From JAGVSZ01 sp035456405 (GTDB lineage: Bacteria > Pseudomonadota > Gammaproteobacteria > Burkholderiales > SG8-39), in assembly GCA_035456405.1 (NCBI GenBank), contig DATIDG010000106.1, forward strand, positions 1-64,000: a stretch of 64,000 nucleotides of DNA, given 5' to 3'. A program made the translations under genes and the position numbers. This document shows positions 1 through 7,706 of this stretch, one piece after another. A model generated the notes under the pieces. It was given only the letters and a program-made list of their open reading frames with translations. It was not told the DNA's origin and did no database searches. Positions within the stretch are counted from its first letter, which is position 1; each line of letters begins with the position of its first letter.

Positions 1-6
1 AAAGTA

Positions 7-31
7 GCCCGCAACTGAGCGCGGGATTTTT
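7..31 (+). terminator. Rho-independent terminator of an upstream gene outside the window
   Basis: A short stem (CCCGC at 8-12 pairs with GCGGG at 21-25) is followed by a run of five T at 27-31. It lies just before the first pilin gene and probably ends the transcript of the preceding, unseen gene. Confidence 0.55.
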
Positions 32-54
32 CATCAACGCAATAGGAGCACATC

Positions 55-231
55 ATGATGAATAGCATCAAGCGCTTTGTGCGCGAAGAGGAAGGCGTGT
101 CGATGGTCGAGTACGGTCTGCTTGCAGCGCTGATCGCGGTCGTGTGTATCGCTGCGATCAAGGTAATCGGCGTCGAACTCGATAAGGTCTTCGACACGAT
201 CGGTACCTGCTTGTCGACCCTCGCGTGCTAA
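55..231 (+). CDS. flp: Flp family type IVb pilin, first copy
   Basis: A 58-residue major-pilin candidate of the Tad system. It has a short charged leader ending EEEG, then the Flp cleavage/hydrophobic motif VSMVEYGLLAALIAVV (about residues 16-31), with Glu-Tyr at mature positions 5-6 as in Flp pilins. Cleavage is expected after Gly15 by the TadV/CpaA peptidase encoded at 506. AGGAG at 44-48 supports the start at 55; a second ATG at 58 is nearly equivalent. The gene is followed at once by a strong terminator, so it can be made in excess over the rest of the locus, as expected for a structural subunit. Two cysteines near the C terminus (TCLSTLAC) could form a disulfide. Confidence 0.9.
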   Translation: MMNSIKRFVREEEGVSMVEYGLLAALIAVVCIAAIKVIGVELDKVFDTIGTCLSTLAC

Positions 232-240
232 ATCGATGAA

Positions 241-270
241 ACGGGCTGGGCTCGCCCCAGCCCGTTTTCT
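241..270 (+). terminator. Strong Rho-independent terminator behind the first pilin gene
   Basis: A 10-bp perfect stem (ACGGGCTGGG at 241-250 with CCCAGCCCGT at 256-265) is followed by TTTCTT. It separates the first pilin from the second pilin and the assembly genes, allowing high pilin expression with partial read-through downstream. Confidence 0.8.
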
Positions 271-288
271 TCGATCAGTGAGTCGAAC

Positions 289-489
289 ATGCGCACGCTA
301 GCCAGAAATGCAAGGGACTTCCTGTTCGAAGAGGAAGCCATCACGTCGATCGAGTACGCGCTGCTCGGAGTGTTAATCGCCGTGGTTTGCGTAGCCGCGG
401 TGAAGACCGTTGGTACGAACTTGAGCGCCTTGTTCACCAATGCGTGCAACAAGGTAACCGAAGCGATCGGCGGCGCTCCCATCTGCTAA
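289..489 (+). CDS. flp: Flp family type IVb pilin, second copy
   Basis: A 66-residue Flp pilin. The hydrophobic core ITSIEYALLGVLIAVV follows the leader end EEEA, so the residue before the predicted cleavage point is Ala rather than the usual Gly. Glu-Tyr is again at mature positions 5-6. Only about half of the sequence matches the first copy, and the C-terminal tail is longer (NKVTEAIGGAPIC), so this is a diverged paralogue rather than a fresh duplicate. It could be a minor pilin or an alternative major pilin. No good ribosome-binding site precedes the ATG at 289. It lies between the terminator and the peptidase gene. Confidence 0.85.
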   Translation: MRTLARNARDFLFEEEAITSIEYALLGVLIAVVCVAAVKTVGTNLSALFTNACNKVTEAIGGAPIC

Positions 490-505
490 GTCTTTGATCA
501 ATTCA

Positions 506-1093
506 ATGTCCACAGAATTCATTGCCGTGCTGGACCTGCTCGAGATGCTGGTCCTGGATCGCAGACTCGGCGTCTTGATCGCATTACTCGTGGTCGCAGC
601 CATCAGCGACACCAGGACCGGGCGGATACCGAACTGGCTGGTGTTCGCCGGCGCGGCCTACGGTTTACTCTATAACGCGCTCTTCCCTGTCTTTCCGCGC
701 GATATCGGAATCCTATTTGCGCTCGGGGGATTGGCGCTCGGGCTCGGAGCGTTCCTGCCACTCTACGTTCTGCGTGTGATGGGCGCCGGGGACGTCAAGC
801 TGATGGCGATGGTCGGCGCATTCCTGGGCGCATGGGCCACTCTCCACGCGACCCTTGCTACGTTGATAGCGGGCGGCGTATTGGCGATCGTTTTCGCGCT
901 ACTCAACGGCACGGTTGTTCGGATGGTCCGCAACGTCGCGACGATGTTCAGAGGAACGATGCTGACCTTCGTTACCGGCGTCGGCGGCCTGACCGTCCAT
1001 GGTGGTCCTTCGGCGGGCAAGATGCCCTATGGCGTCGCTATCGCCACCGGGACCATCGGCTATCTCATTCTTGCGCAGCTTGGATTGATCTAG
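506..1093 (+). CDS. cpaA: Prepilin peptidase TadV/CpaA (A24 aspartic peptidase)
   Basis: An integral membrane peptidase that should cleave the leaders of the two Flp pilins and the TadE/TadG-like pseudopilins. Both catalytic-aspartate motifs are visible: SDTRTGRIPN near residue 35 and GAGDVKLMAMVG near residue 95. About five hydrophobic segments are present and there is no N-terminal methyltransferase domain, as in other CpaA/TadV proteins (195 residues from ATG 506). A TTG at 494 in the same frame would add four residues; ATG 506 is preferred although neither has a clear Shine-Dalgarno. The next gene starts 11 bp downstream. Confidence 0.85.
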   Translation: MSTEFIAVLDLLEMLVLDRRLGVLIALLVVAAISDTRTGRIPNWLVFAGAAYGLLYNALFPVFPRDIGILFALGGLALGLGAFLPLYVLRVMGAGDVKLMAMVGAFLGAWATLHATLATLIAGGVLAIVFALLNGTVVRMVRNVATMFRGTMLTFVTGVGGLTVHGGPSAGKMPYGVAIATGTIGYLILAQLGLI

Positions 1094-1104
1094 AGAGGAC
1101 GAGC

Positions 1105-2418
1105 ATGACGCCTCACTCATCCGCCGAACCGGTGCCGCTCGAGTGGCATCGCTCGCCGCTGCCGAGCATGCCGCAGCGAGTCGAAGATACAGGACTGGAC
1201 TTCTCCTTCCTGGTCGAACTGCTCGCCAAGGTCCTTTATGTGCGCGGGCAGTTGCGGCTCCCCGACCTTGGGGCGCACGTCAAGCTGCCGCCGGGCGTAC
1301 TCGAGCCGCTGCTCACCTTCATGCGGACCGAACGGCTCTGCGAGATGGTTCGCCGTGGCGAGACCGAGGGCGCAATGGCATACAACCTCACCGATCTCGG
1401 CCGCTCGCGCGCGCAGGACTTTCTTCAGCGCAGCCAATACGCCGGTCCCGCTCCGGTGAACCTGAAGGCCTATGTCAGCCAGGTCGAGAAGCAGTCCATC
1501 GTCGACATGGGGGTCACGCGCCAGAAGCTGAACCAAGCCTTCTCCGGAATCGTCATCAAGGAGCAGTTGCTCAACCAGTTCGGCGCGGCGATGAATTCGG
1601 GCCGCGCGATCTTCGTCTACGGTCCCGCCGGCAGCGGTAAGACCTATATCGCCGAGCGGCTCGTCGGCCTGCTTTCGGGGGGCGTCGCGATCCCCTATGC
1701 GATCGAGGTCGACAACGAAGTCATCCAGGTGTTCGACCCGGTTGTCCACGAGCCCGTCGCAGTGCAGGGGTCCAAACCGAGCGTGCTCGATCGCGGCCGC
1801 AGCGATGACGATCGTTGGGTCTTGTGCCGGCGGCCTGTCGTGCTGACCGGCGCCGAACTGACTTTGGCGATGGTGGATCTCGAGTTCGACCATAAGGCGC
1901 GCTTCTACCAGGCGCCGCCGCAGGTCAAGGCCAACAACGGACTGTTCATCGTCGACGACCTGGGACGGCAGCTCGTGTCGCCGCAGGACCTCATGAACCG
2001 CTGGATCGTGCCGCTCGATCGGCGCGTCGACTATCTGGCGCTGCATACCGGCAAGAAGTTCCAGATCCCGTTCGACGTTATTGTCGTGTTCTCGTCAAAC
2101 ATCCAACCCTCGAAGCTCGCGGACGAAGCGTTCCTGCGACGGCTGGGCTACAAGATTTTCGTCGGCCCGCTCGATGAAACGGAATACCGGGCCATTTTCA
2201 TGCAGGTGTGCGCGCAGACGCGAATCGCGTTCGCGGAGGACGGGTATCGCTATGTGCTGGAAGAGCTCCACGGCAAAAATGGCAAGCCGCTGCTTGCATG
2301 TCATCCGCGCGACATCCTTTGCCAAGTGCGAGATATCGCACGTTTTAATGGCGTACCGCCGGAGCTGTCACAGAAATTGCTTACCTGGGCGTGGGACAAC
2401 TACTTCGCCCACGATTAG
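1105..2418 (+). CDS. AAA-type ATPase inside the Tad locus, role unknown
   Basis: A 437-residue soluble P-loop ATPase. Walker A is GPAGSGKT at residues 173-180 and the Walker B-like stretch LFIVDD is near 280-285, followed by a sensor-1-like VVFSSN. The first 160 residues resemble a winged-helix-like region, which is a weak impression. It is not the secretion ATPase CpaF nor the localisation ATPase CpaE, both of which are present further on. Its position between the prepilin peptidase and cpaB argues for a job in pilus assembly or regulation, but that rests only on position. Start at ATG 1105 with GAGAGG upstream; the frame stays open further 5' but that part overlaps cpaA. Confidence 0.7.
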   Translation: MTPHSSAEPVPLEWHRSPLPSMPQRVEDTGLDFSFLVELLAKVLYVRGQLRLPDLGAHVKLPPGVLEPLLTFMRTERLCEMVRRGETEGAMAYNLTDLGRSRAQDFLQRSQYAGPAPVNLKAYVSQVEKQSIVDMGVTRQKLNQAFSGIVIKEQLLNQFGAAMNSGRAIFVYGPAGSGKTYIAERLVGLLSGGVAIPYAIEVDNEVIQVFDPVVHEPVAVQGSKPSVLDRGRSDDDRWVLCRRPVVLTGAELTLAMVDLEFDHKARFYQAPPQVKANNGLFIVDDLGRQLVSPQDLMNRWIVPLDRRVDYLALHTGKKFQIPFDVIVVFSSNIQPSKLADEAFLRRLGYKIFVGPLDETEYRAIFMQVCAQTRIAFAEDGYRYVLEELHGKNGKPLLACHPRDILCQVRDIARFNGVPPELSQKLLTWAWDNYFAHD

Positions 2419-2477
2419 TCGCGCGCACCGCATATCGGCAACGTAGTAAGTCATCAATCGCAGAAAAGAGGTCTGAC

Positions 2478-3341
2478 ATGAGGAATCCGAGAGCTATTGC
2501 GATGCTGATTCTTTCGGTGGTGATCGGCCTGGGCGCCACCGTCGTGGCGGCGGGATGGGTTGCCCAGCAGGGCCGCGTGGCGTCGAATCGGATCGTCGTC
2601 GCGGCGCTCGATCTCGAGCTCGGCAGCCGGATCAACACACAGATGCTGAAAACGGTCGACTGGCCTAGCGGCAGCATTCCGCCAGGGGCGCTCTCCGATC
2701 CGCAATCGCTGCAAGACCGCGTGCTCAAGACGAGCGTGCTGCGCGGCGAGCCGGTTCTCGAGGCGAAGCTTGCGCCTGTGGGCACCAAGGGCGGCCTCTC
2801 TGCTGTGATCCCGGAGGGCAAGCGTGCGATGACCGTGCGCGTGAACGATGTGATTGGCGTGGCAGGATTTGCGCTCCCGGGCAATTACGTCGACATCGTC
2901 GTCAACACGCAGTTGGAAGGAGAAGCCCGTAACGGCCAGGACAAGCAGATCTCGAAGATCGTGCTGGAGCACATCTTGGTGCTCGCGGTTGCCCAGGAGG
3001 CGAATCGGGACGAGACCAAACCAAAGGTCGTCAACGCGGTAACACTGGAGCTCACGCCCGAGCAGGCCGAAAAGCTGGATCTCGCGCGGAGCGTGGGCAC
3101 GCTCTCGCTCGTGCTGCGCAATCAGATTGACAAGAACGAAGTCGACACCCGCGGAATCATGAAGCGTCAGCTGCTCACGGGCGATACCGTGCAGGTCGAA
3201 CCGGTCAAGTCGGCTGAGCCGGTCAAGCCGCAGCCCGCGAAGGTCGTCTACCGCACTAAGCCCGCTGCCGCGCCGAGCGAGAAGAAGACCGACACAGTGG
3301 AAATGATCAAGGGCGTGCACAAAGCGAACGTCGAGTTCTGA
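2478..3341 (+). CDS. cpaB: Flp pilus assembly protein CpaB/RcpC
   Basis: A 287-residue periplasmic protein with one N-terminal membrane anchor (AMLILSVVIGLGATVVAAGW, about residues 8-27). A SAF-type domain follows (DLELGSRINTQML to RGEPVLEAKL) and then the RcpC/CpaB core. In the Tad family this protein supports the secretin in the outer membrane. The C terminus is a Lys/Pro-rich tail. Start ATG 2478 is chosen because AAAAGAGG sits at 2464-2471; the frame is open further upstream into the ATPase gene. Its TGA touches the ATG at 3341 that could start the secretin gene, so the two are translationally linked. Confidence 0.85.
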   Translation: MRNPRAIAMLILSVVIGLGATVVAAGWVAQQGRVASNRIVVAALDLELGSRINTQMLKTVDWPSGSIPPGALSDPQSLQDRVLKTSVLRGEPVLEAKLAPVGTKGGLSAVIPEGKRAMTVRVNDVIGVAGFALPGNYVDIVVNTQLEGEARNGQDKQISKIVLEHILVLAVAQEANRDETKPKVVNAVTLELTPEQAEKLDLARSVGTLSLVLRNQIDKNEVDTRGIMKRQLLTGDTVQVEPVKSAEPVKPQPAKVVYRTKPAAAPSEKKTDTVEMIKGVHKANVEF

Positions 3342-3379
3342 TGCGACGTCATCACCGATCGTCAACCACCGAGAGCATC

Positions 3380-5059
3380 ATGAAACCCAACTTCCATAGT
3401 TTGCGCGCTCTGCAGCGACACGCCCTGGCGAGCATCGTTTGCATGATTTTCGCTGCGCAGGTGGCGTTCGCGGCGCCCGCAGCCACGAACGCCCCTGCCG
3501 CGCGCGCCCAGCAGAAGCCGGCGAGCGCCGCAGTGGCTCCCATTGTGCAGCAGCCGGTTCCTCCATCTCAGCAACCCACCGACCGGCTCGCCGCTGCGGC
3601 GACGACGGTGCCGACGGCCCCGGCTAAGCCTCTGCCCGCTGAGCTTTCGTCGGAGCCGGCGCGCGTGGGGCCGAGCATTAGCGCAATCGTGAGCAAATCA
3701 ACCCTGATCCGACTGCCCGACCCGATCGAGCGGATATCGGTCGGCAACCCGGCGATAGCTGACGTAACGCTCATCAGCCAGCGGGAGGTTTATCTGCTGG
3801 GCAAGGATCTCGGCACCACGAACATCATCGTTTGGGCGAAGGGCGGCCAGGCCACCGTCATCGACGTAAAGGTGAGTGCCGACCCGGCGCTGCTCGAGTC
3901 CGAGCTGCGTGCGCTGCTTCCGACCGAGACGGACATCAAGGTCAGGACCTCCGCAGACTCAATTGTCCTGATCGGGACGGTCGCTGACGCACTCAAGGCC
4001 GATTACGCGGTGGAGATCGCTCAAGCGTGGATCCGCCGCCTCAACCGCGGACTGGTGCTGCCGGTGGCCGTGGGCGATGGAAAGGGTGGGACAAATATCC
4101 AGATCAGCGAGGCGCGCGGCACGGGCGCCGCGCAGACCGCTGCGGTCGCCGGCCCGCGCGTGATCAACATGCTGAGTGTACGTGCGCCGCAGCAAGTGAT
4201 GCTCGAGGTCAAGGTGGCGGAGGTCTCGAAGACCCTGCTCGACAAGCTCGGCGTCACCATCTCGGCAGTGGGCACGTCGAAGAGCACCACCTTCGGCCTT
4301 CTGTCGCAGTCCAGCTTCCTGAACCAGCTGCTGGGGATCGCCTCAATCACGCGGCCAAATCCGCTCGATTTCTTTCAACTCGACGCACAGCGGGACGACG
4401 GCCTCGTCAAGATGCTAGCGGAGCCCAATATTATGGCGATCAGCGGACAGGAAGCGAGCTTCCGCGCCGGCGGCAAGGTCTTCATCCCGGTCGCTCGCGA
4501 GAACAATCTCACCGGGGGCACCACCGTCACGCTGGAGGAGAAGGAGTTCGGTGTCGGTGTGAAATTCAAGCCCACCGTGCTCGAGGGCGGACGCATCAAT
4601 CTCAAGGTGAGCCCGGAAGTCTCGGAGATCAACCGCACCGGGACACCGTTCACGACCGTCAACGGCGTCACTTCGGTACTGCCTTCGTTCACCCTGCGCC
4701 GCGCCGAGACCACGGTGCAGCTCAACGACGGGCAGAGCTTCATGATCGCGGGGCTGGTGAACAACAACATCGCCGAGACGGTCAATCGGTTCCCCGCCCT
4801 CGGCGAGTTGCCCATCCTCGGGACGCTGTTCCGCAGCAGCGAATTCCAGAATGACAAGACCGAACTCATGTTCGTCATCACGCCGCGCCTGGTGAGGCCG
4901 CTCCCGCCCGACTACGCGCTGCCCACCGACAGCTATATGGAACCGTCCCGAAGCGAGTTCTTCCTCGAAGGAAAGATGGAAGGCAAACCGCAAGCGCAGC
5001 CGCCTGCGCAACAACCCGATTCGGCCTCCGGAAAGTCCGGCGGATTCGAGATGAAGTGA
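3380..5059 (+). CDS. cpaC: Secretin CpaC/RcpA, outer-membrane channel of the Tad pilus
   Basis: A 559-residue secretin from ATG 3380. A signal peptide (ALASIVCMIFAAQVAFAAP) is followed by a Pro/Ala-rich linker to about residue 95. Next comes the pilus N-terminal domain (about 99-165, LPDPIERISVGNPAIADV), a BON-like region, and the secretin domain from about 275 to 500, ending ELMFVITPRLVRPL. The domain order matches CpaC/RcpA. An alternative ATG at 3341 overlaps the cpaB stop and would add 13 residues ahead of the signal peptide; 3380 gives the more normal signal sequence. It probably multimerises in the outer membrane with CpaB and the small lipoprotein encoded next. Confidence 0.88.
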   Translation: MKPNFHSLRALQRHALASIVCMIFAAQVAFAAPAATNAPAARAQQKPASAAVAPIVQQPVPPSQQPTDRLAAAATTVPTAPAKPLPAELSSEPARVGPSISAIVSKSTLIRLPDPIERISVGNPAIADVTLISQREVYLLGKDLGTTNIIVWAKGGQATVIDVKVSADPALLESELRALLPTETDIKVRTSADSIVLIGTVADALKADYAVEIAQAWIRRLNRGLVLPVAVGDGKGGTNIQISEARGTGAAQTAAVAGPRVINMLSVRAPQQVMLEVKVAEVSKTLLDKLGVTISAVGTSKSTTFGLLSQSSFLNQLLGIASITRPNPLDFFQLDAQRDDGLVKMLAEPNIMAISGQEASFRAGGKVFIPVARENNLTGGTTVTLEEKEFGVGVKFKPTVLEGGRINLKVSPEVSEINRTGTPFTTVNGVTSVLPSFTLRRAETTVQLNDGQSFMIAGLVNNNIAETVNRFPALGELPILGTLFRSSEFQNDKTELMFVITPRLVRPLPPDYALPTDSYMEPSRSEFFLEGKMEGKPQAQPPAQQPDSASGKSGGFEMK

Positions 5060-5069
5060 GGAGCAAGCG

Positions 5070-5351
5070 ATGAATTTCAAGAACCTGAAGTCCTTGGCGA
5101 GCGCGGCGATCCTCGCCACCCTGACCGGATGTGTCAGCCCGGCCCCGTATCTCGAGAGCCACATCGGCTCTGCCGTGAATACTGCTAAGGCCCAGCAGAC
5201 CATCAACCCGGACGCCTCGAAGAATCCTGATCCGGTGGCGGGCATCGACGGTCGTGCCGCGAAGAGCTCCGTTGAGCACTACGAAGATTCGTTCAAGGCG
5301 CCACCGCCCACGTTCAATGTGATCAATATCGGCGGCAGCGGCGCGCGGTAG
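5070..5351 (+). CDS. Small lipoprotein of the Tad locus
   Basis: A 93-residue protein with a lipoprotein signal (lipobox LTGC, Cys about residue 24). The rest is hydrophilic, without a recognised domain, and ends FNVINIGGSGAR. AGGAG at 5060-5064 gives a good ribosome-binding site. It lies 10 bp after the secretin gene, a place where other Tad loci carry small lipoproteins (RcpB or CpaD-like); sequence similarity to those is not evident by eye. A pilotin-like or secretin-stabilising role is inferred from position only. Confidence 0.7.
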   Translation: MNFKNLKSLASAAILATLTGCVSPAPYLESHIGSAVNTAKAQQTINPDASKNPDPVAGIDGRAAKSSVEHYEDSFKAPPPTFNVINIGGSGAR

Positions 5352-5394
5352 CGCGCACCAACATCATCCACAGCGAAACTGTTCGGTGCCGTCT

Positions 5395-6690
5395 ATGCAT
5401 GTCCCATCTCGATTGCAAGCGCGTCAGAAGGGTGCTGTCCTCGTCCTTGTCGGAATCTCGCTGGCGGTGCTGATCGGCTTTCTCGGCATCGTCATCGACC
5501 TCGGGCGGCTCTTCGTGATCAAGACGGAGCTGCAGAGCGCGATGGACGCTTGCGCGCTCGCCGCCTCCGCCGAGTTGAGACCTGGCGTGAACCCGCCCGA
5601 CACGCAGGCCATCGCGCGAGCAGTGAGCGCCGGGATCACCGCCGGAACCCGCAACAGTTTCGGCTTCCAGGGAACGCCGGTGCCGATCACCGGTGCGGAC
5701 ATCTACTTCAGCGACAAGTTGAGCAACAACACGACGACTTTCCCGTTCGGCTACGTGGCGAGCGCTGGCGCGGATCCGGCGACTGCGCGCTACGCGATGT
5801 GCGCGCGCAGCCAAGGCGGGATCGCAAGCTGGTTCATGCAGGTGCTGCAGGGGTTCCTCGGCCAGCCCGTAACGCCCAGCGTCGTCAGCGCATGGGCGAC
5901 CGCGACGCAGATGTCTGCGCAGGTCAGCTGCGCGTTGCCGATCGGTCTCTGCAAGCTTCCTGCCGGCACCCCAGCCGATCCCTTTGCCGGAATGACTGTT
6001 GGGCAATGGCTCACAAGCAAGCTTTCCCAGAGCGCCACCGGCAGCTTCGACTGGATCGACTTTACTCCTCCCGGTGGCGGCGCAGATGAGCTCGCGAACA
6101 TCATCAAGGGCACGGGGCAATGCAACCTGCCCCCTAACGGAACGCCGGTCGGTGAGCAGGGCAACATCACGTCGCTCGACTTTGCGTGGAATACCCGCTT
6201 CGGGCTCTACCACGGTAGCGAGACCGCCACGACCGCTCCGCCGGATTTCACCGGCTACGCCTATACCCCAACCAACTGGCCGACAAAGTTCGACGCGTTC
6301 GGCGGTACGTCAGGGAGTGGAGTGCCGAACTTTCAGACCGCGCGTGCGAGCAACATGGCGTACCAGGGCGGCGCCGGACTCAGTCTGCAGGGAGGAGGCT
6401 GGACTAACAGCACGTCCGGCGAACTGGCGACCAAGGGTGCTGATCGCCGCCTCGTCACCGTCCCGGTCGTCGACTGCACCGAGTGGGCGGCGTCCAACCC
6501 GCAACAGGTTCCGGTGCTCGGCTACGCGTGCGTGCTGATGCTTCATCCAATGCAGTGGCTGGACGCGGGTGGCAGCGAGGAGGTCTGGCTCGAATTCCGG
6601 GGCGCCTCCAACGATCCCAGCAGCCCGTGCAACACGTCCGGGCTCGCGGGCGGCACGATCGGGCCAATGGTCCCGGTCCTGGTTCATTGA
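5395..6690 (+). CDS. TadG-like pilus assembly protein with N-terminal anchor
   Basis: A 431-residue protein beginning with a pilin-like segment: RQKGAVLVLVGISLAVLIGF, then GIVIDLGRLFVIKTELQSAMDACALAASAE, the hallmark of TadE/G-like proteins (PF13400 type). The large C-terminal part is Gly/Pro-rich and secreted in character, with several cysteines. Such proteins are thought to be minor pseudopilins or to bridge the envelope in the Tad machine. No Shine-Dalgarno is obvious; a GTG at 5386 in the same frame would add three residues. It heads a run of three such genes. Confidence 0.8.
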   Translation: MHVPSRLQARQKGAVLVLVGISLAVLIGFLGIVIDLGRLFVIKTELQSAMDACALAASAELRPGVNPPDTQAIARAVSAGITAGTRNSFGFQGTPVPITGADIYFSDKLSNNTTTFPFGYVASAGADPATARYAMCARSQGGIASWFMQVLQGFLGQPVTPSVVSAWATATQMSAQVSCALPIGLCKLPAGTPADPFAGMTVGQWLTSKLSQSATGSFDWIDFTPPGGGADELANIIKGTGQCNLPPNGTPVGEQGNITSLDFAWNTRFGLYHGSETATTAPPDFTGYAYTPTNWPTKFDAFGGTSGSGVPNFQTARASNMAYQGGAGLSLQGGGWTNSTSGELATKGADRRLVTVPVVDCTEWAASNPQQVPVLGYACVLMLHPMQWLDAGGSEEVWLEFRGASNDPSSPCNTSGLAGGTIGPMVPVLVH

Positions 6691-6698
6691 GGACGACT

Positions 6699-7160
6699 GT
6701 GGCGCTCCGTTCCAAACAACGCGGCCTGGCCCTGGTCGAGCTCGGCATCTCGATCTTCGTGATGATCTCCATCGCATTCGGCATCACCGAATTCGGCCGC
6801 GCGATCTACCAGTACAACACGCTCGCCAAAGCCGCTCGGGACGCAACGCGGTACTTGTCCACTCGGGACGCGACTGATACCGCTGCGAAGGACATCGCCA
6901 AGTGTTTCGCCGTGTTCGGTAACCCCTCGTGCAGCGGCACCCCACTCGCTCCAGGGCTGACAACCGGCATGGTCAGCGTTTGCGACGCGCTCGCCTGCCC
7001 CGCTACCCATGCGGCGCAGGGCGCCGCGCCTGTGCTCAACCTCGTCACCGTGACGATCGGCGGCGCGAACGCCCCGTACACCTTCGTCTCGCTCGTTCCG
7101 TTCGTGGTGCCGGACATCACCTTCGGGCCGATCAGCGTCACGATGAAACAGGTGCTGTAG
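6699..7160 (+). CDS. TadE-like pseudopilin
   Basis: A 153-residue TadE-family protein: RGLALVELGISIFVMISIAFGITEFGRAIYQYN is the pilin-like N terminus with Glu at the conserved place. It starts at GTG 6699, supported by TGAGGA at 6688-6693, which overlaps the stop of the gene before. Four cysteines lie in the middle of the mature domain. It should be processed by CpaA and assembled as a minor component of the Flp pilus system. It is followed after 10 bp by another TadE-like gene. Confidence 0.8.
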   Translation: MALRSKQRGLALVELGISIFVMISIAFGITEFGRAIYQYNTLAKAARDATRYLSTRDATDTAAKDIAKCFAVFGNPSCSGTPLAPGLTTGMVSVCDALACPATHAAQGAAPVLNLVTVTIGGANAPYTFVSLVPFVVPDITFGPISVTMKQVL

Positions 7161-7170
7161 GAGCGAAGCG

Positions 7171-7653
7171 ATGGCGCTGCGACGCAGACAACCGGGTGCA
7201 AGGAAGCGGCAGTTCGGCGCCGCGATCGTAGAGTTCGCGATCGTCGCCGTCGTCTTCCTCACGTTGCTCCTCGGGATCATGGACTTCGGGCGGATGCTCT
7301 TCACCTGGAACGCCGCGGCGGAGGCCACGCGCTGGGGCGCGCGGGTGGCGGTGGTGTGCGACAAGCTGACGCCTGACCAGATTCGCGCCAAGATGAAACG
7401 GATCCTCCCGAAACTCACCGACGCGAACATCGTCATCAACTGGTACAGCCCGGAAGGCACGGTCAACAACGCGTGCAACCGGTCGAATTGCAGGGGCGTT
7501 GAGGTCAGCCTCGCTGGCTTCGACTTCGATCCGGTCTCGCCCTTCATGACCTTCGGCTTGACGACCGTCCCGCCTTTCCCGACTTACCTTCCGCGCGAAA
7601 GCATGGAAGCTACCAATGCAGCGGGCGATCAGAACCCGGTTTGTTTCATGTAG
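7171..7653 (+). CDS. TadE-like pseudopilin
   Basis: A 160-residue TadE-family protein with an N-terminal segment FGAAIVEFAIVAVVFLTLLL followed by GIMDFGRMLFTWNAAAEATRWGAR, the family signature (PF07811 type). The preceding bases TAGGAGCGAAGCG provide the ribosome-binding site and also the stop of the previous gene. Like its neighbours it should be cut by the CpaA peptidase and act as a minor pilin or assembly factor. Confidence 0.82.
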   Translation: MALRRRQPGARKRQFGAAIVEFAIVAVVFLTLLLGIMDFGRMLFTWNAAAEATRWGARVAVVCDKLTPDQIRAKMKRILPKLTDANIVINWYSPEGTVNNACNRSNCRGVEVSLAGFDFDPVSPFMTFGLTTVPPFPTYLPRESMEATNAAGDQNPVCFM

Positions 7654-7706
7654 CAACTGCTTTGGCATGTTCACCCCGAACCGGCTTCGCCGCACAGGAG
7701 TCTGAC

